A stretch of 64,000 bases of DNA from Cherax quadricarinatus. Lineage: Eukaryota > Arthropoda > Malacostraca > Decapoda > Parastacidae. Below, one piece after another: positions 49,356 to 60,118 of the stretch. Each line of letters starts with the position of its first letter. Positions within the stretch are counted from its first letter, which is position 1. The translations under genes were made by a program, and so were the position numbers. Location: positions 25,655-89,654 of the forward strand of contig NW_027196482.1 in NCBI RefSeq assembly GCF_038502225.1. The letters run 5' to 3'. The notes below the pieces were generated by a model. The model saw only the letters and a list, made by a program, of their open reading frames with translations, ran no database searches and was not told the origin of the DNA.

Positions 49356-52310
49356 CCCTTTCAGGGTCCGTCCTGTAGATCTACGGCTGGTCGGTGAGTG
49401 TCCAAACCGTAGATCTATGCCAAAATTCTAGCGCCGTCAAATTTAGCGCGAAAGCGCTCATAGGCCTACATATGAGAGAATGGGTCTGCGCGGTGGGTGT
49501 GCGCCGTAAACAAAAAATCTAGGCGCCTGCATAGCATTGTGGGAACGCCGGCTCAGTCACCCTTGTTCACCATGTCTCGTCGCAAGTCAGCTCTGACTCC
49601 CCAGAAAATTGGGACTCTCCTCTTCCTGTCTGATAGTTCTGACACTGATGGAAGTGGAAATGAAGACGAATTCTACGGCTTTGATGAGTTAGTGACCGAA
49701 AATGATGACCAGGATATCGATAATAGTGCAGAAAACCCCGACGATCCTCGACCTTCTACCTCTGGTGTGGGCACTCGTGACTCACGGTCGGTTGTTCCTA
49801 AACGTAAGAGAAAACTAATATTTTCCCGTGGCCTGGCCTCTGACTTCAGTAATGACGATGATTCTGACGTGGATTGTGATTTTATTGCGCTCGACGATCA
49901 TTCGAGTAGTGATAGTGAGGAAACATATTCACCAGTGAAGCGTTGGTATGTGCGCCGCCGCATGCGCTCGGGTAGTGTACCCTATGCTATGCCCAGGGGA
50001 CGGAGTACATCCCGTAGTACATCCCGGAGTACATCCCGTGGCCCTACACCCGTTTTAGGTAGTGATAGTGAGGATGATGTGGCTACACTTGGCATGGATG
50101 GGCCACAGACATCAGTGGATGGTGTTAGTGGGGCTGTTGGTGGTAGTGGCACCGCCATGCGTGACTCGCTGTGCCACGCGGGAACCCACGCTGCTGACTC
50201 GTCAGTTCAAGGACAAAGCGGAGCGTCACCCACCAGCCCGCCACAACCACCCGTACAACCAGCCTATGATGTCCAGTATCCACCAGCAAACCGTATCTGG
50301 GATTGGCAGCAAAATCCCAATTTTGTTCCCAGCCCTCACCACTTTGATGACTCGCAAAGTGGAATTCTACCTACCTGTCCCCTTGGAACCACGGCCAATG
50401 AACTGGAATTCTTTGAATTATTCTTTGACCAGCCATTGATGGAAACTATTGTCAGGGAAAGTAATAAGTATTTTCAGTACACCATGGCAAATACGATCTT
50501 ATCACCACAGTCAAGACTACACAGGTGGAAAGAGACGACTGTTGCAGAAATGTATTTGCTTTTTGCAACAATAATGCTTATGCCTCACGTCTATAAGCAT
50601 AATATAAAAGCATACTGGTCCACAGATCGGCTAATTTGTACCCCATCCTTCAGTGAAATAATACCAGTGAACAGGTTTATCTTACTCTTACGTATGTTGC
50701 ACTTCTCTGACAAAACCAGGCCTGACAGAAGTGACAGGTTATACAAGATTAGAAATGTTTTCATGTATCTCAAACAAAAGTTCAGGATATACTTTTATCC
50801 ATTCAAGAATCTTGTAATTGACGAGTCTTTGATTTTGTTCAAAGGTAGACTGTCATTCAAGCAGTATATACCGAGCAAGAGGAACCGCTTTGGTATAAAA
50901 TTGTTTGTACTCTGTGATTGTGACAGTGGCCTGGTGTTGGATATTGTTGTATACACGGGTAGTAAAACATTGAAAGATACCAAGATGTTATTGGGTATAT
51001 CAGGTGACGTAGTGAGAAACATGATGGCACCTTATCTTGGTAAGGGCCATACATTATATACCGATAACTGGTACACAAGCCCATTACTCAGTGATTTCAT
51101 GCGAGTGAACAAGACAGATGTGTGTGGCACAGTGCGTTCTAATCGTAAACATATGCCCAGGCTCAACGCAGGTGTTCGTGGTGATGACGTGCAGGTGTTT
51201 ACTGCCAATGACATCATGGCATTACGGTGGCATGACAAACGAGATGTCACATTGTTGACAACCATTCACCGTAATGAAATGCAAGACAGTGGCAAAGTTG
51301 ATCGAGTGACTAATGAACGTATTCGAAAACCAGTGACAGTGATTGATTATACACAAAACATGCGCTTGGTTGACAAGTGTGACATGCAGATTGGTTTTGT
51401 TGACTGTGTTCGTAAGAGTTACAAGTGGTACATGAAACTTTTCTTCCATCTCATGGACATTTCAATGCTGAATGCATATAATATGTACCAAATAAAGACT
51501 GGTAACAGACCACCGTATGGTGAATTTTGTTTGTCTGTTGTCAGACAACTCATAATGAAGTACCAGGTAACAACACCTGCAATACAACATGGTCCTCGAA
51601 TTCATCACAATATACCCAAGCGTTTGAGAAGAGAAGGTGATCATTTCATAATACAGCTTCCTTCAACTCAAAAGAAATTTGCTCAGAAGAGATGCATTGT
51701 CTGTGCACAAACAAAACGACGGCAACAAAGACGCAAAGACACTCGGTTTATGTGTGAGGAATGTAAGGTGCCTCTGTGCATGGTGCCTTGTTTCAAGGAG
51801 TTCCACAAGCTCCAGCAGTTCTAAAACCATGTCCAGTGATTGTAAATATGTAAATATATGATAGAACATTAGTATTATACAATATTTGTGCATGTTTATT
51901 GTAATAAACAACAGTGGTAAACAATAATATGATAATAACTTTAGTGCGGTTATTGTGTTCAATACAGTGAGTTTATATATATAAATTATATACAGTATTG
52001 GTCTCTCAGGCCCCAAATGTTAGTAGGAATAGAAAAAAATTGGAAAAGAAAAGAAAAAACAACTAAAACAACAAAATAATATAATACGCGTATGTGGAAT
52101 TCGTCGATGTTGCCGCCACCACATCATTTTCTACAAACTTCTTGGCACTGTATCTCGGTAAGTACTGATCAGATTCTAATTTTTTTTGTTTTATTACCTT
52201 CACAAAAATATGCTCTTTAATTCTGTAAGAAAAAATAATTTTTTTTTTTTTTCAAAATTTCTTGGACACTGGTGCGTGACTTCAGATTTTGGCCTTGGAC
52301 CCTGAAAGGG
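49356..52310 (+). mobile_element. complete piggyBac DNA transposon
   Basis: TTAA (49352-49355) is followed by CCCTTTCAGGGTCCG. The right end reads GGACCCTGAAAGGG then TTAA (52311-52314). These are 14-bp perfect terminal inverted repeats with the expected target duplication, 2955 bp in all. It contains one intact transposase gene and an AATAAA shortly after its stop. It sits in the host gene intron between the Walker A and Walker B exons, same strand. The related termini of MITEs at 1-870 and 22258-23306 suggest it or a relative mobilised them. Confidence 0.96.
49572..51824 (+). CDS. piggyBac transposase, intact
   Basis: 750 codons from ATG at 49572 (CACCATGTCTCG). The open frame reaches further upstream, but only through non-ATG codons. 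The N-terminus is acidic and Ser-rich, followed by Arg-rich RSTSRSTSRSTSRG repeats. The DDE domain starts at about residue 280 (KAYWSTDRLICTPSFSEI, RFILLLRMLHFSD). Candidate catalytic residues are D417 (LVIDESLILFKGR), D498 (LYTDNWYTSPLL) and D629 (FFHLMDISMLNAY). The C-terminus carries a Cys-rich cross-brace (RCIVCAQTKRR, FMCEECKVPLCMVPCF), which binds the terminal repeats in this family. Length and motifs fit autonomous piggyBac/PGBD4-type transposases. AATAAA lies at about 51903. Confidence 0.94.
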   Translation: MSRRKSALTPQKIGTLLFLSDSSDTDGSGNEDEFYGFDELVTENDDQDIDNSAENPDDPRPSTSGVGTRDSRSVVPKRKRKLIFSRGLASDFSNDDDSDVDCDFIALDDHSSSDSEETYSPVKRWYVRRRMRSGSVPYAMPRGRSTSRSTSRSTSRGPTPVLGSDSEDDVATLGMDGPQTSVDGVSGAVGGSGTAMRDSLCHAGTHAADSSVQGQSGASPTSPPQPPVQPAYDVQYPPANRIWDWQQNPNFVPSPHHFDDSQSGILPTCPLGTTANELEFFELFFDQPLMETIVRESNKYFQYTMANTILSPQSRLHRWKETTVAEMYLLFATIMLMPHVYKHNIKAYWSTDRLICTPSFSEIIPVNRFILLLRMLHFSDKTRPDRSDRLYKIRNVFMYLKQKFRIYFYPFKNLVIDESLILFKGRLSFKQYIPSKRNRFGIKLFVLCDCDSGLVLDIVVYTGSKTLKDTKMLLGISGDVVRNMMAPYLGKGHTLYTDNWYTSPLLSDFMRVNKTDVCGTVRSNRKHMPRLNAGVRGDDVQVFTANDIMALRWHDKRDVTLLTTIHRNEMQDSGKVDRVTNERIRKPVTVIDYTQNMRLVDKCDMQIGFVDCVRKSYKWYMKLFFHLMDISMLNAYNMYQIKTGNRPPYGEFCLSVVRQLIMKYQVTTPAIQHGPRIHHNIPKRLRREGDHFIIQLPSTQKKFAQKRCIVCAQTKRRQQRRKDTRFMCEECKVPLCMVPCFKEFHKLQQF

Positions 52311-52314
52311 TTAA

Positions 52315-53385
52315 TCTAGCCTGTAAAATTTACCTTCATAATCAAGTCTATTAATAAAGATGCTACTCTTCTGTCTTACTCTCACACATCTCGTATATAC
52401 AGCAAATCCTTGATTAGTACGAATAATGAATCCTGCTATAGGTCGCAACAATCAAATTCATACCATCCGAACCTGAAAGAATTTCTGAACAATTCTTTCA
52501 ACCTCAGATATGTTGAAAATCTATATATTCTTATTTTCATAGACTTGTATTCAGAATTTAGCTTTAAAGGAATAGGCTGTATGACCCTTGTGGGTTTGTA
52601 CTTCTTTTTGATTGTAATAATAATTTAAAGGAGTAGTTTGTTTGCTTGTTTTGTTTTGTTTGTTAATTATGTAATACCATAGTCAAAGTTTCAGTTTGTG
52701 TAGAGTGTCTAAGGCAATACGTACTTACTCTTGATACTCAAATTCACCAACTTCTATTTTCTCTGATTTAGTTGTTATTTTTCAGACAAAATTGGTTTTA
52801 AGAAATTAGACTTTGAGACTGTTACTTGGAATAATCACTGCTTCAAGAATCTGAGTTCTTGAATTGAATGTCAACTAATGTAAAAAATTGTTTCTATAAA
52901 CTTAGACTATATCCCAAATAATTTTTCTCGTAATCATGTGCAGTGATATATAGCCTCTCCTAACTTAGTGATGTACTGGTTTACCAACGACTCGGACTTA
53001 CGACTGGCTCTTTGACCAGTATATATACCTAAATAATGTGTATTAGAGCTGACTTCCTTACAATGTACAGTACACTACTGTATGAACATTGAAAAATATA
53101 CCAGAAATGTTATAAATTGTGCAAAGGTGACATTCATACAATATCAAAGATGGTTGACACAAACCTACTACCATTATAGTATGCTCCTCGCTTAGCTACG
53201 AATTTGTTTACCAATGTGGTCTTAGGAAGGGAACTCTTATCGTTAAGTGAGGTCAGCAATTTTACCTGCCTTGAAAGGTGCTGTTAGTGTGCAGCAATAT
53301 TTCAGCCTAGATAGAACAAGTGACCTGAAGAGTGTCATCAGGGCTTGCCATTCCTAGTTTTGAAGGTTCTCATTATCCATCCTGT
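52315..53385. other. intron, mostly unassigned
   Basis: AT-rich. At about 52950-53250, TTACCAACGACTCGGACTTACG and CTCGCTTAGCTACG..GTTTACCAATG..GTTAAGTGAGG look like the opposing ends of a degenerate pogo-type MITE, but exact termini are not clear. No gene was seen. Confidence 0.45.
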
Positions 53386-53389
53386 CATT

Positions 53390-53940
53390 TTTCAAGCAGA
53401 CGCAAGTGATACAATGTTGTGGTCTGACATTATCACTCCCAGGTCTTTTACATTAGTTTTTTGCTCTATTGTGTGGTTGCAATTTGTTTTATATTCCAAT
53501 ATAGTTTTAATTTCCTCACATTTTCTACATTGGAGTAATTGAAATTTCTCACATTTTCTACATTGGAGTAATTGAAATTTCTCATCATTGAACTTCATGT
53601 TATTGTCTACGGCTCATTTAAAGATTTGGTTGATGTTTGCCTGGAGTCTTGCAGTGTCTTCAATGGAGGACACTGTCATGCAAATTCGGGTGTCATCTGC
53701 AATGGAAGACACGGTGCTGTGGCTTACATCCTTGTCTATGTCAGATATGAGGTTGAGGAACAAGATGGGAGCGAGTACTGTGCCTTGTGGAACAGAGCTT
53801 TTCACCATAGCCGCCTCAGACTGTACTCTGTTTACTACTACTCTTTGTGTTCTATTTGTTAGGAAATTATAGATCGATCTACCATCTAACAAGCCATTCG
53901 TTTTTGCGCTTTCATTATTTGCACTATAAGTATTCTTCAT
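53390..53940 (-). pseudogene. LINE reverse transcriptase fragment
   Basis: The minus-strand frame 53940-53614 reads IYNFLTNRTQRVVVNRVQSE, VPQGTVLAPILFLNLISDID and SSIADDTRICMTVSSIEDTA. This is RT motif B and a Y/FADD box altered to IADD. 53598-53392 continues NVKDLGVIMSDH. A 33-bp stretch is duplicated in tandem (53520-53583), repeating EKFQLLQCRKC. It is a dead fragment of a Jockey/CR1-group LINE. Confidence 0.8.
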
Positions 53941-54299
53941 TTGTCCATATTTGTTAAGGGCAGTTTATCAAACTGTAAAATATAATATAGTATTGTAAAC
54001 GTGTATAGGATAACAAGCTGCAGCAGCAAACTCGTACTCACCAAATTTTGACTCGTATTAAATGAGGTCTGGTATCATTCTATAATTTGTATTAAATTTA
54101 ATTTTGTACTATTCAGATTCAAATTGAGGCTTTACTGTATAATTTGTGTCACTGTAAGTCACCAGTATGTTGTATAATTTATGGCAGTGTAAATCACCAG
54201 TATGTTATATAATTTATTTAAAACTTACAAGAAGAACAAGTTTTGTGAATGTTATGTTGAGGAATGAAGAAAAATTTATATTTTGTAATAAACTCTTGT
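53941..54299. other. intron, nothing recognised
   Basis: AT-rich sequence with a short repeat of CACCAGTATGTTRTATAATTT (about 54161-54210). No exon or transposon was recognised. Confidence 0.5.
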
Positions 54300-57200
54300 A
54301 ACACTAACTACTTGTGTTCCACACAGTGTACCATCAGTGTTGTAACACTAACTACTTGTGTTCCACACAGTGTACCATCAGTGTTGTAACACTAACTACT
54401 TGTGTTCCACATAGTGTACCATCAGTGTTGCAACACTAACTACTTGTGTTCCACACAGTGCACCATCAGTGTTGTAACACTAACTACTTGTGTTCCACAC
54501 AGTGTACCATCAGTGTTGTAACACTAACTACTTGTGTTCCACACAGTGTACCATCAGTGTTGTAACACTAACTACTTGTGTTCCACACAGTGTACCATCA
54601 GTGTTGTAACACTAAGTGCTTGTGTTCCACACAGTGTACCATCAGTGTTGTAACACTAACTACTTGTGTTCAACACAGTGTACCATCAGTGTTGTAACAC
54701 TAAGTGCTTGTGTTCCACACAGTGTACCATCAGTGTTGTAACACTAACTACTTGTGTTCCACACAGTGTACCATCAGTGTTGTAACACTAGCTACTTGTG
54801 TTCCACACAGTGCACCATCAGTGTTGTAACACTAACTACTTGTGTTCCACACAGTGTACCATCAGTGTTGTAACACTAACTACTTGTGTTCCACACAGTG
54901 CACCATCAGTGTTGTAACACTAACTACTTGTGTTCCACACAGTGTACCATAAGTGTTGTAACACTAAGTGCTTGTGTTCCACACAGTGTACCATCAGTGT
55001 TGTAACACTAACTACTTGTGTTCCACACAGTGTACCATCAGTGTTGTAACACTAAGTGCTTGTGTTCCACACAGTGTACCATCAGTGTTGTAACACTAAC
55101 TACTTGTGTTCCACACAGTGTACCATCAATGTTGTAACACTAACTACTTGTGTTCCACACAGTGCACCATTAGTGTTGTAACACTAACTACTTGTGCTCC
55201 ACACAGTGTACCATCAGTGTTGTAACACTAACTACTTGTGTTCCACACAGTGTACCATCAGTGTTGTAACACTAACTACTTGTGTTCCACACAGTGTACC
55301 ATCAGTGTTGTAACACTAACTACTTGTGTTCCACACAGTGCACCATCAGTGTTGTAACACTAACTACTTGTGTTCCACACAGTGTACCATCAGTGTTGTA
55401 ACACTAACTACTTGTGTTCCACACAGTGCACCATCAGTGTTGTAACACTAACTACTTGTGTTCCACACAGTGTACCATCAGTGTTGTAACACTAACTACT
55501 TGTGTTCCACACAGTGTACCATCAGTGTTGTAACACTAACTACTTGTGTTCCACACAGTGTACCATCAGTGTTGTAACACTAACTACTTGTGTTCCACAC
55601 AGTGCACCATCAGTGTTGTAACACTAACTACTTGTGTTCCACACAGTGTACCATCAGTGTTGTAACACTAACTACTTGTGTTCCACACAGTGCACCATCA
55701 GTGTTGTAACACTAACTACTTGTGTTCCACACAGTGCACCATCAGTGTTGTAACACTAACTACTTGTGTTCCACACAGTGTACCATCAGTGTTGTAACAC
55801 TAACTACTTGTGTTCCACACAGTGTACCATCAGTGTTGTAACACTAACTACTTGTGTTCCACACAGTGCACCATCAGTGTTGTAACACTAAGTGCTTGTG
55901 TTCCACACAGTGCACCATCAGTGTTGTAACACTAACTACTTGTGTTCCACACAGTGTACCATCAGTGTTGTAACACTAAGTGCTTGTGTTCCTCACAGTG
56001 CACCATCAGTGTTGTAACACTAACTACTTGTGTTCCACACAGTGCACCATCAGTGTTGTAACACTAACTACTTGTGTTCCACACAGTGTACCATCAGTGT
56101 TGTAACACTAAGTGCTTGTGTTCCACACAGTGCACCATCAGTGTTGTAACACTAACTACTTGTGTTCCACACAGTGTACCATCAGTGTTGTAACACTAAC
56201 TACTTGTGTTCCACACAGTGTACCATCAGTGTTGTAACACTAAGTGCTTGTGTTCCACACAGTGCACCATCAGTGTTGTAACACTAACTACTTGTGTTCC
56301 ACACAGTGTACCATCAGTGTTGTAACACTAACTACTTGTGTTCCACACAGTGCACCATCAGTGTTGTAACACTAAGTGCTTGTGTTCCACACAGTGTACC
56401 ATCAGTGTTGTAACACTAACTACTTGTGTTCCACACAGTGCACCATCAGTGTTGTAACACTAAGTGCTTGTGTTCCACACAGTGCACCATCAGTGTTGTA
56501 ACACTAACTACTTGTGTTCCACACAGTGTACCATCAGTGTTGTAACACTAAGTGCTTGTGTTCCACACAGTGCACCATCAGTATTGTAACACTAACTACT
56601 TGTGTTCCACACAGTGCACCATCAGTGTTGTAACACTAAGTGCTTGTGTTCCACACAGTGTACCATCAGTGTTGTAACACTAAGTGCTTGTGTTCCACAC
56701 AGTGCACCATCAGTGTTGTAACACTAACTACTTGTGTTCCACACAGTGTACCATCAGTGTTGTAACACTAACTACTTGTGTTCCACACAGTGTACCATCA
56801 GTGTTGTAACACTAGCTACTTGTGTTCCACACAGTGTACCATCAGTGTTGTAACACTAGCTACTTGTGTTCCACAGAGTGTACCATCAGTGTTGCAACAC
56901 TAGCTACTTGTGTTCCACACAGTGTACCATCAGTGTTGTAACACTAGCTACTTGTGTTCCACACAGTGTACCATCAGTGTTGTAACACTAAGTGCTTGTG
57001 TTCCACACAGTGTACCATCAGTGTTGTAACACTAAGTGCTTGTGTTCCACACAGTGTACCATCAGTGTTGTAACACTAACTACTTGTGTTCCACACAGTG
57101 CACCATCAGTGTTGTAACACTACTTGTGTTCCACACAGTGTACCATCAGTGTTGTAACACTAAGTGCTTGTGTTCCACACAGTGCACCATCAGTGTTGTA

Positions 57201-57446
57201 ACACTAACTACTTGTGTTCCACACAGTGCACCATCAGTGTTGTAACACTAACTACTTGTGTTCCACACAGTGCACCATCAGTGTTGTAACACTAACTACT
57301 TGTGTTCCACACAGTGTACCATCAGTGTTGTAACACTAACTACTTGTGTTCCACACAGTGCACCATCAGTGTTGTAACACTAACTACTTGTGTTCCACAC
57401 AGTGTACCATCAGTGTTGTAACACTAACTACTTGTGTTCCACACAG
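54300..57446 (+). repeat. 44-bp minisatellite of a splice acceptor
   Basis: About 71 units of 44 bp (one of 40 bp near 57110) made of AACACTAACTACTTG, TGTTCCACACAG and TGYACCATCAGTGTTGT. From the first CACAG (ends 54326) to the last (ends 57446) is 3120 bp, which equals 70 x 44 + 40. The final unit runs directly into the Walker B exon: its CACAG is the exon's acceptor, and its last 16 bases are the exon's first 16 bases. Thus each unit carries a CTAAC branch-point-like motif, an AG and an exon start. In the exon frame each decoy reaches TAA after five codons. Variants (CTAAC, CTAAG, CTAGC) alternate along the array. Confidence 0.97.
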
Positions 57447-57564
57447 TGCACCATCAGTGTTGTTTCTGGACGAGGTTGATAGTGTTTGTGGTGGTGGGGA
57501 GCGCAGGTCACACACCAGGAGAGACCTCACTCCAGCTGTTATACAAGGCATACAGTCGTTACAG
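57447..57564 (+). CDS. AAA ATPase (AFG2/CDC48-like), Walker B exon
   Basis: After CCACACAG, one base then 39 codons: APSVLFLDEVDSVCGGGERR, SHTRRDLTPAVIQGIQSLQ, ending at an excellent donor CAG|GTATGT (57565). VLFLDEVDS is the Walker B motif with the catalytic Glu. The following Arg-rich stretch and helix correspond to the region between Walker B and sensor 1. Entry phase joins TG from 41228 to give Cys, so RQ-C-APSVLFLDE reads like the canonical 'A....aPsvlFlDE'. Exit is phase 0. The next exons (sensor 1, arginine finger, second AAA domain) are not in the window. The acceptor lies at the end of the 44-bp array. Confidence 0.85.
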
Positions 57565-57904
57565 GTATGTATTATTATTAACCTGTATTATTCTATTAAT
57601 TTTGAAAGCACATGAAAGGAATGATTTTATTTTTATAGGAATAACAACAGTTATTGGGATGTTGGTGCACTTCTGGCAAGACTGGTATTCACTGAACGAT
57701 GGTTAAAAGGGTTTCTTTTGTTGCATCACTGACTTATTGTGTTGCAAAAATAGTAGGTATTTATTTTTATTATTGTTCTTGTTTTATTATTAAATTTACT
57801 TTTGAAAATGTGTGAGATATTATTAATAATGGAACATTAGTGTAGAAATTTTAGAAAGTTCTTAGTTATGTATTTGTGGCAGGCATAGTGTAGGTGTTGA
57901 TGAG
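57565..57904. other. intron, nothing recognised
   Basis: Start of the intron after the Walker B exon. AT-rich, no features. Confidence 0.5.
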
Positions 57905-59245
57905 GACTGTGTACTTGTGCTGTGTATTGGTACTGCGTACTGGTGCTGTGTACTGGTGCTGTGTACTGGTGCTGTGCACTGGTGCTGTGTACTAGTGCTG
58001 TGTACTGGTGCTGTGTACTGGTGCTGTGCACTGGTGCTGTGTACTGGTGCTGTGTACTGGTGCTGTGTACTGGTGCTGTGTACTGGTGCTGTGTGCTAGT
58101 GCTGTGTACTGGTGCTGTGTGCTGGTGCTGTGCACTGGTGCTGTGCACTGGTGCTTTGCACTGGTGCTGTGTGCTGGTACTGTGCACTGGTGCTGTGCAC
58201 TGGTGCTGTGTACTGGTGCTGTGTACTGGTGCTGTGTACTGGTGCTGTATACTGGTGCTGTGTACTGGTGCTGTGTACTGGTGCTGTGTACTGTTGCTGT
58301 GTGCTAGTGCTGTGTATTGGTACTGTGTACTGGTGCTGTGCACTGGTACTGTGTACTGGTGCTGTGCACTGGTGCTGTACACTGGTGCTGTGTCCTGGTG
58401 CTGTGTACTGGTGCTGTGTCCTCTTGCTGTGTCTTGGTGCCGTGTCTTGGTGCCGTGTCCTGGTGCCGTGTCCTGGTGTTGTGTCCTGGTGCCGTGTCCT
58501 GGTGCCATGTCCTGGTGCCATGTACTGGTGCTGTGTACTGGTGCTGTGTCCTGGTGCTGTGTCCTGGTGCTCTGTCCTGCTGCTGTGTCCTGGTGTTGTG
58601 TACTGGTGCTGTGTCCTGGTGCTATGTACAGGTGCCGTGTCCTGGTGTCATGTACTGGTGCTGTGTCCTGGTGCTGTGTCCTGGTGCTGTGTCCTGGTGC
58701 TGTGTACTGGTGCTGTGCACTGGTGCTGTGTACTGGTGCTGTGTAGTGGTGCTGTGTACTGGTACTGTGTACTGGTGCTGTGTACCGTTACTGTGTACTT
58801 GTGCTGTGTGCTAGTGCTGTGTTCTGGTGCTGTGTACTTGTGCAGTGTAGTGGTGCTGTGCACTGGTGCTGTGCACTGGTGCTGTGTACTGGTGCTGTGG
58901 CTGTGCACTGGTGCTGTGTGCTGGTACTATGTACTGGTACTGTGTACTGGTGCTGTGCACTGGTACTGTGTACTGGTGCTGTGTACTGCTGCTGTGTACT
59001 GGTGCTGTGTACTGCTGCTATGTGCTGGTGCTGTGTGCTGGTGCTGTGTACTGGTGCTGTGTACTGGTGCTGTGTTCTGGTGCAGTGTACTGGTGATGTG
59101 TACTGGTGCTGTGTACTGGTGCTGTGTACTGGTGCTGTGTACTTGTGCAGTGTACTGGTGCTGTGCACTGGTGCTGTGCACTGGTGCTGTGTACTGGTGC
59201 TGTGTACTGGTGCTGTGTACTGGTGCTGTGTACTGGTGCTGTGCA
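57905..59245. repeat. 13-bp minisatellite, left part
   Basis: About 100 units of GTGTACTGGTGCT with variants (GTGCAC, GTGTCC, GTGTGC). The unit lacks stop codons in any phase on either strand, and 13 is not a multiple of 3. All six frames therefore stay open for long distances and encode 13-residue periodic peptides (CTGAVYWCCVLVL on plus, TSTQHQYTAPVHS on minus). Frames of up to 387 codons are by-products. The array is split by the LINE at 59255-61890 and continues at 61893. Confidence 0.96.
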
Positions 59246-59269
59246 CCAGTACACATACAGAGTCTGTTT

Positions 59270-59960
59270 GGATAGAATTTTCAGAGGGGCATGAAAAATT
59301 AATTTTAGGTGTGATATACCGTCCCCCAAATTTAGATAGGGACCAGGGGAGACTACTATGGTAGGAAATTGTTAGGGCCACAAGGCACGATAATGTAGTA
59401 ATTCTAGGAGACTTTAACTTTAGTCATATTGATTGGAATTTCTTGACTGGGAATTTAGAATCATACGACTTCTTAGAAGTAGTTCAGGATTGTTTTTTGA
59501 AGCAGTTTGTGACAGAACCTACAAGGGGTAATAACCTGCTTGACTTAGTTCTGGCAAACAATGAATCCCTTGTTAATAACTTAGAAGTTTCAGAGGAACT
59601 GGGTGCTAGTGACCACAAATCAATTACATTTAACATTGAATGGAAGTATGATAGTAGGGATAACTCAGTAACACTCCCAGATTTTCGCTTAGCAGATTAC
59701 GATGGGCTTAGAGAACACTTATCATCTGTTGACTGGGGTAACGAAGAGAGCTATCAACATGAGTTTTCTGAACACTATACATCCTGCTCAAAGAATGTTT
59801 ATCCCTTATAAAGAAATTAGATCAAATAGAAATGACCCAAAATGGATGAATAATAGGCTGAAATATCTACTAGGGCATAAGAAAGGAATTTATAGGCGTA
59901 TCAAAAGAGGCGAGGGTCATCTTATGAATCAGTATATTGACATTAAGAGGGACATTTAAA
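59270..59960 (+). pseudogene. LINE endonuclease domain, broken
   Basis: GVIYRPPNLDRDQG, then a TAG, then VILGDFNFSHIDWNFL, VTEPTRGNNLLDLVLANNES and ELGASDHKSITFNI are the apurinic endonuclease motifs. The frame stops at 59811 after SCSKNVYPL and resumes in another frame (EIRSNRNDPKWMNNRLKYLL), which stops after IKRDI. It therefore carries two stops and a frameshift. The N-terminal metal-binding residues are missing. Confidence 0.85.
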
Positions 59961-60118
59961 AGGGGATAAGAAAAGCTAAAAGGGACTATGAAATTAAAGT
60001 TGCTAGGGATTCTAAAACTAACCCAAAAAGTTTTTTCCAGGTCTATAGAACAAAAGTTAAAGATAAGATAGGTCCCCTTAAAAATAACTATGGGCATCTT
60101 ACTGACAAAGAGAATGAA

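Noticed and set aside
57036..57245. Open frames in the 44-bp array as extra exons
   Set aside because: Reading the exon's frame through a unit meets TAA after five codons. Longer frames occur only in other phases and do not encode AAA residues.
57922..59275. Long open frames (up to 387 codons) resembling a Cys-rich protein
   Set aside because: Artefact of a stop-free 13-bp repeat, open equally on the other strand.
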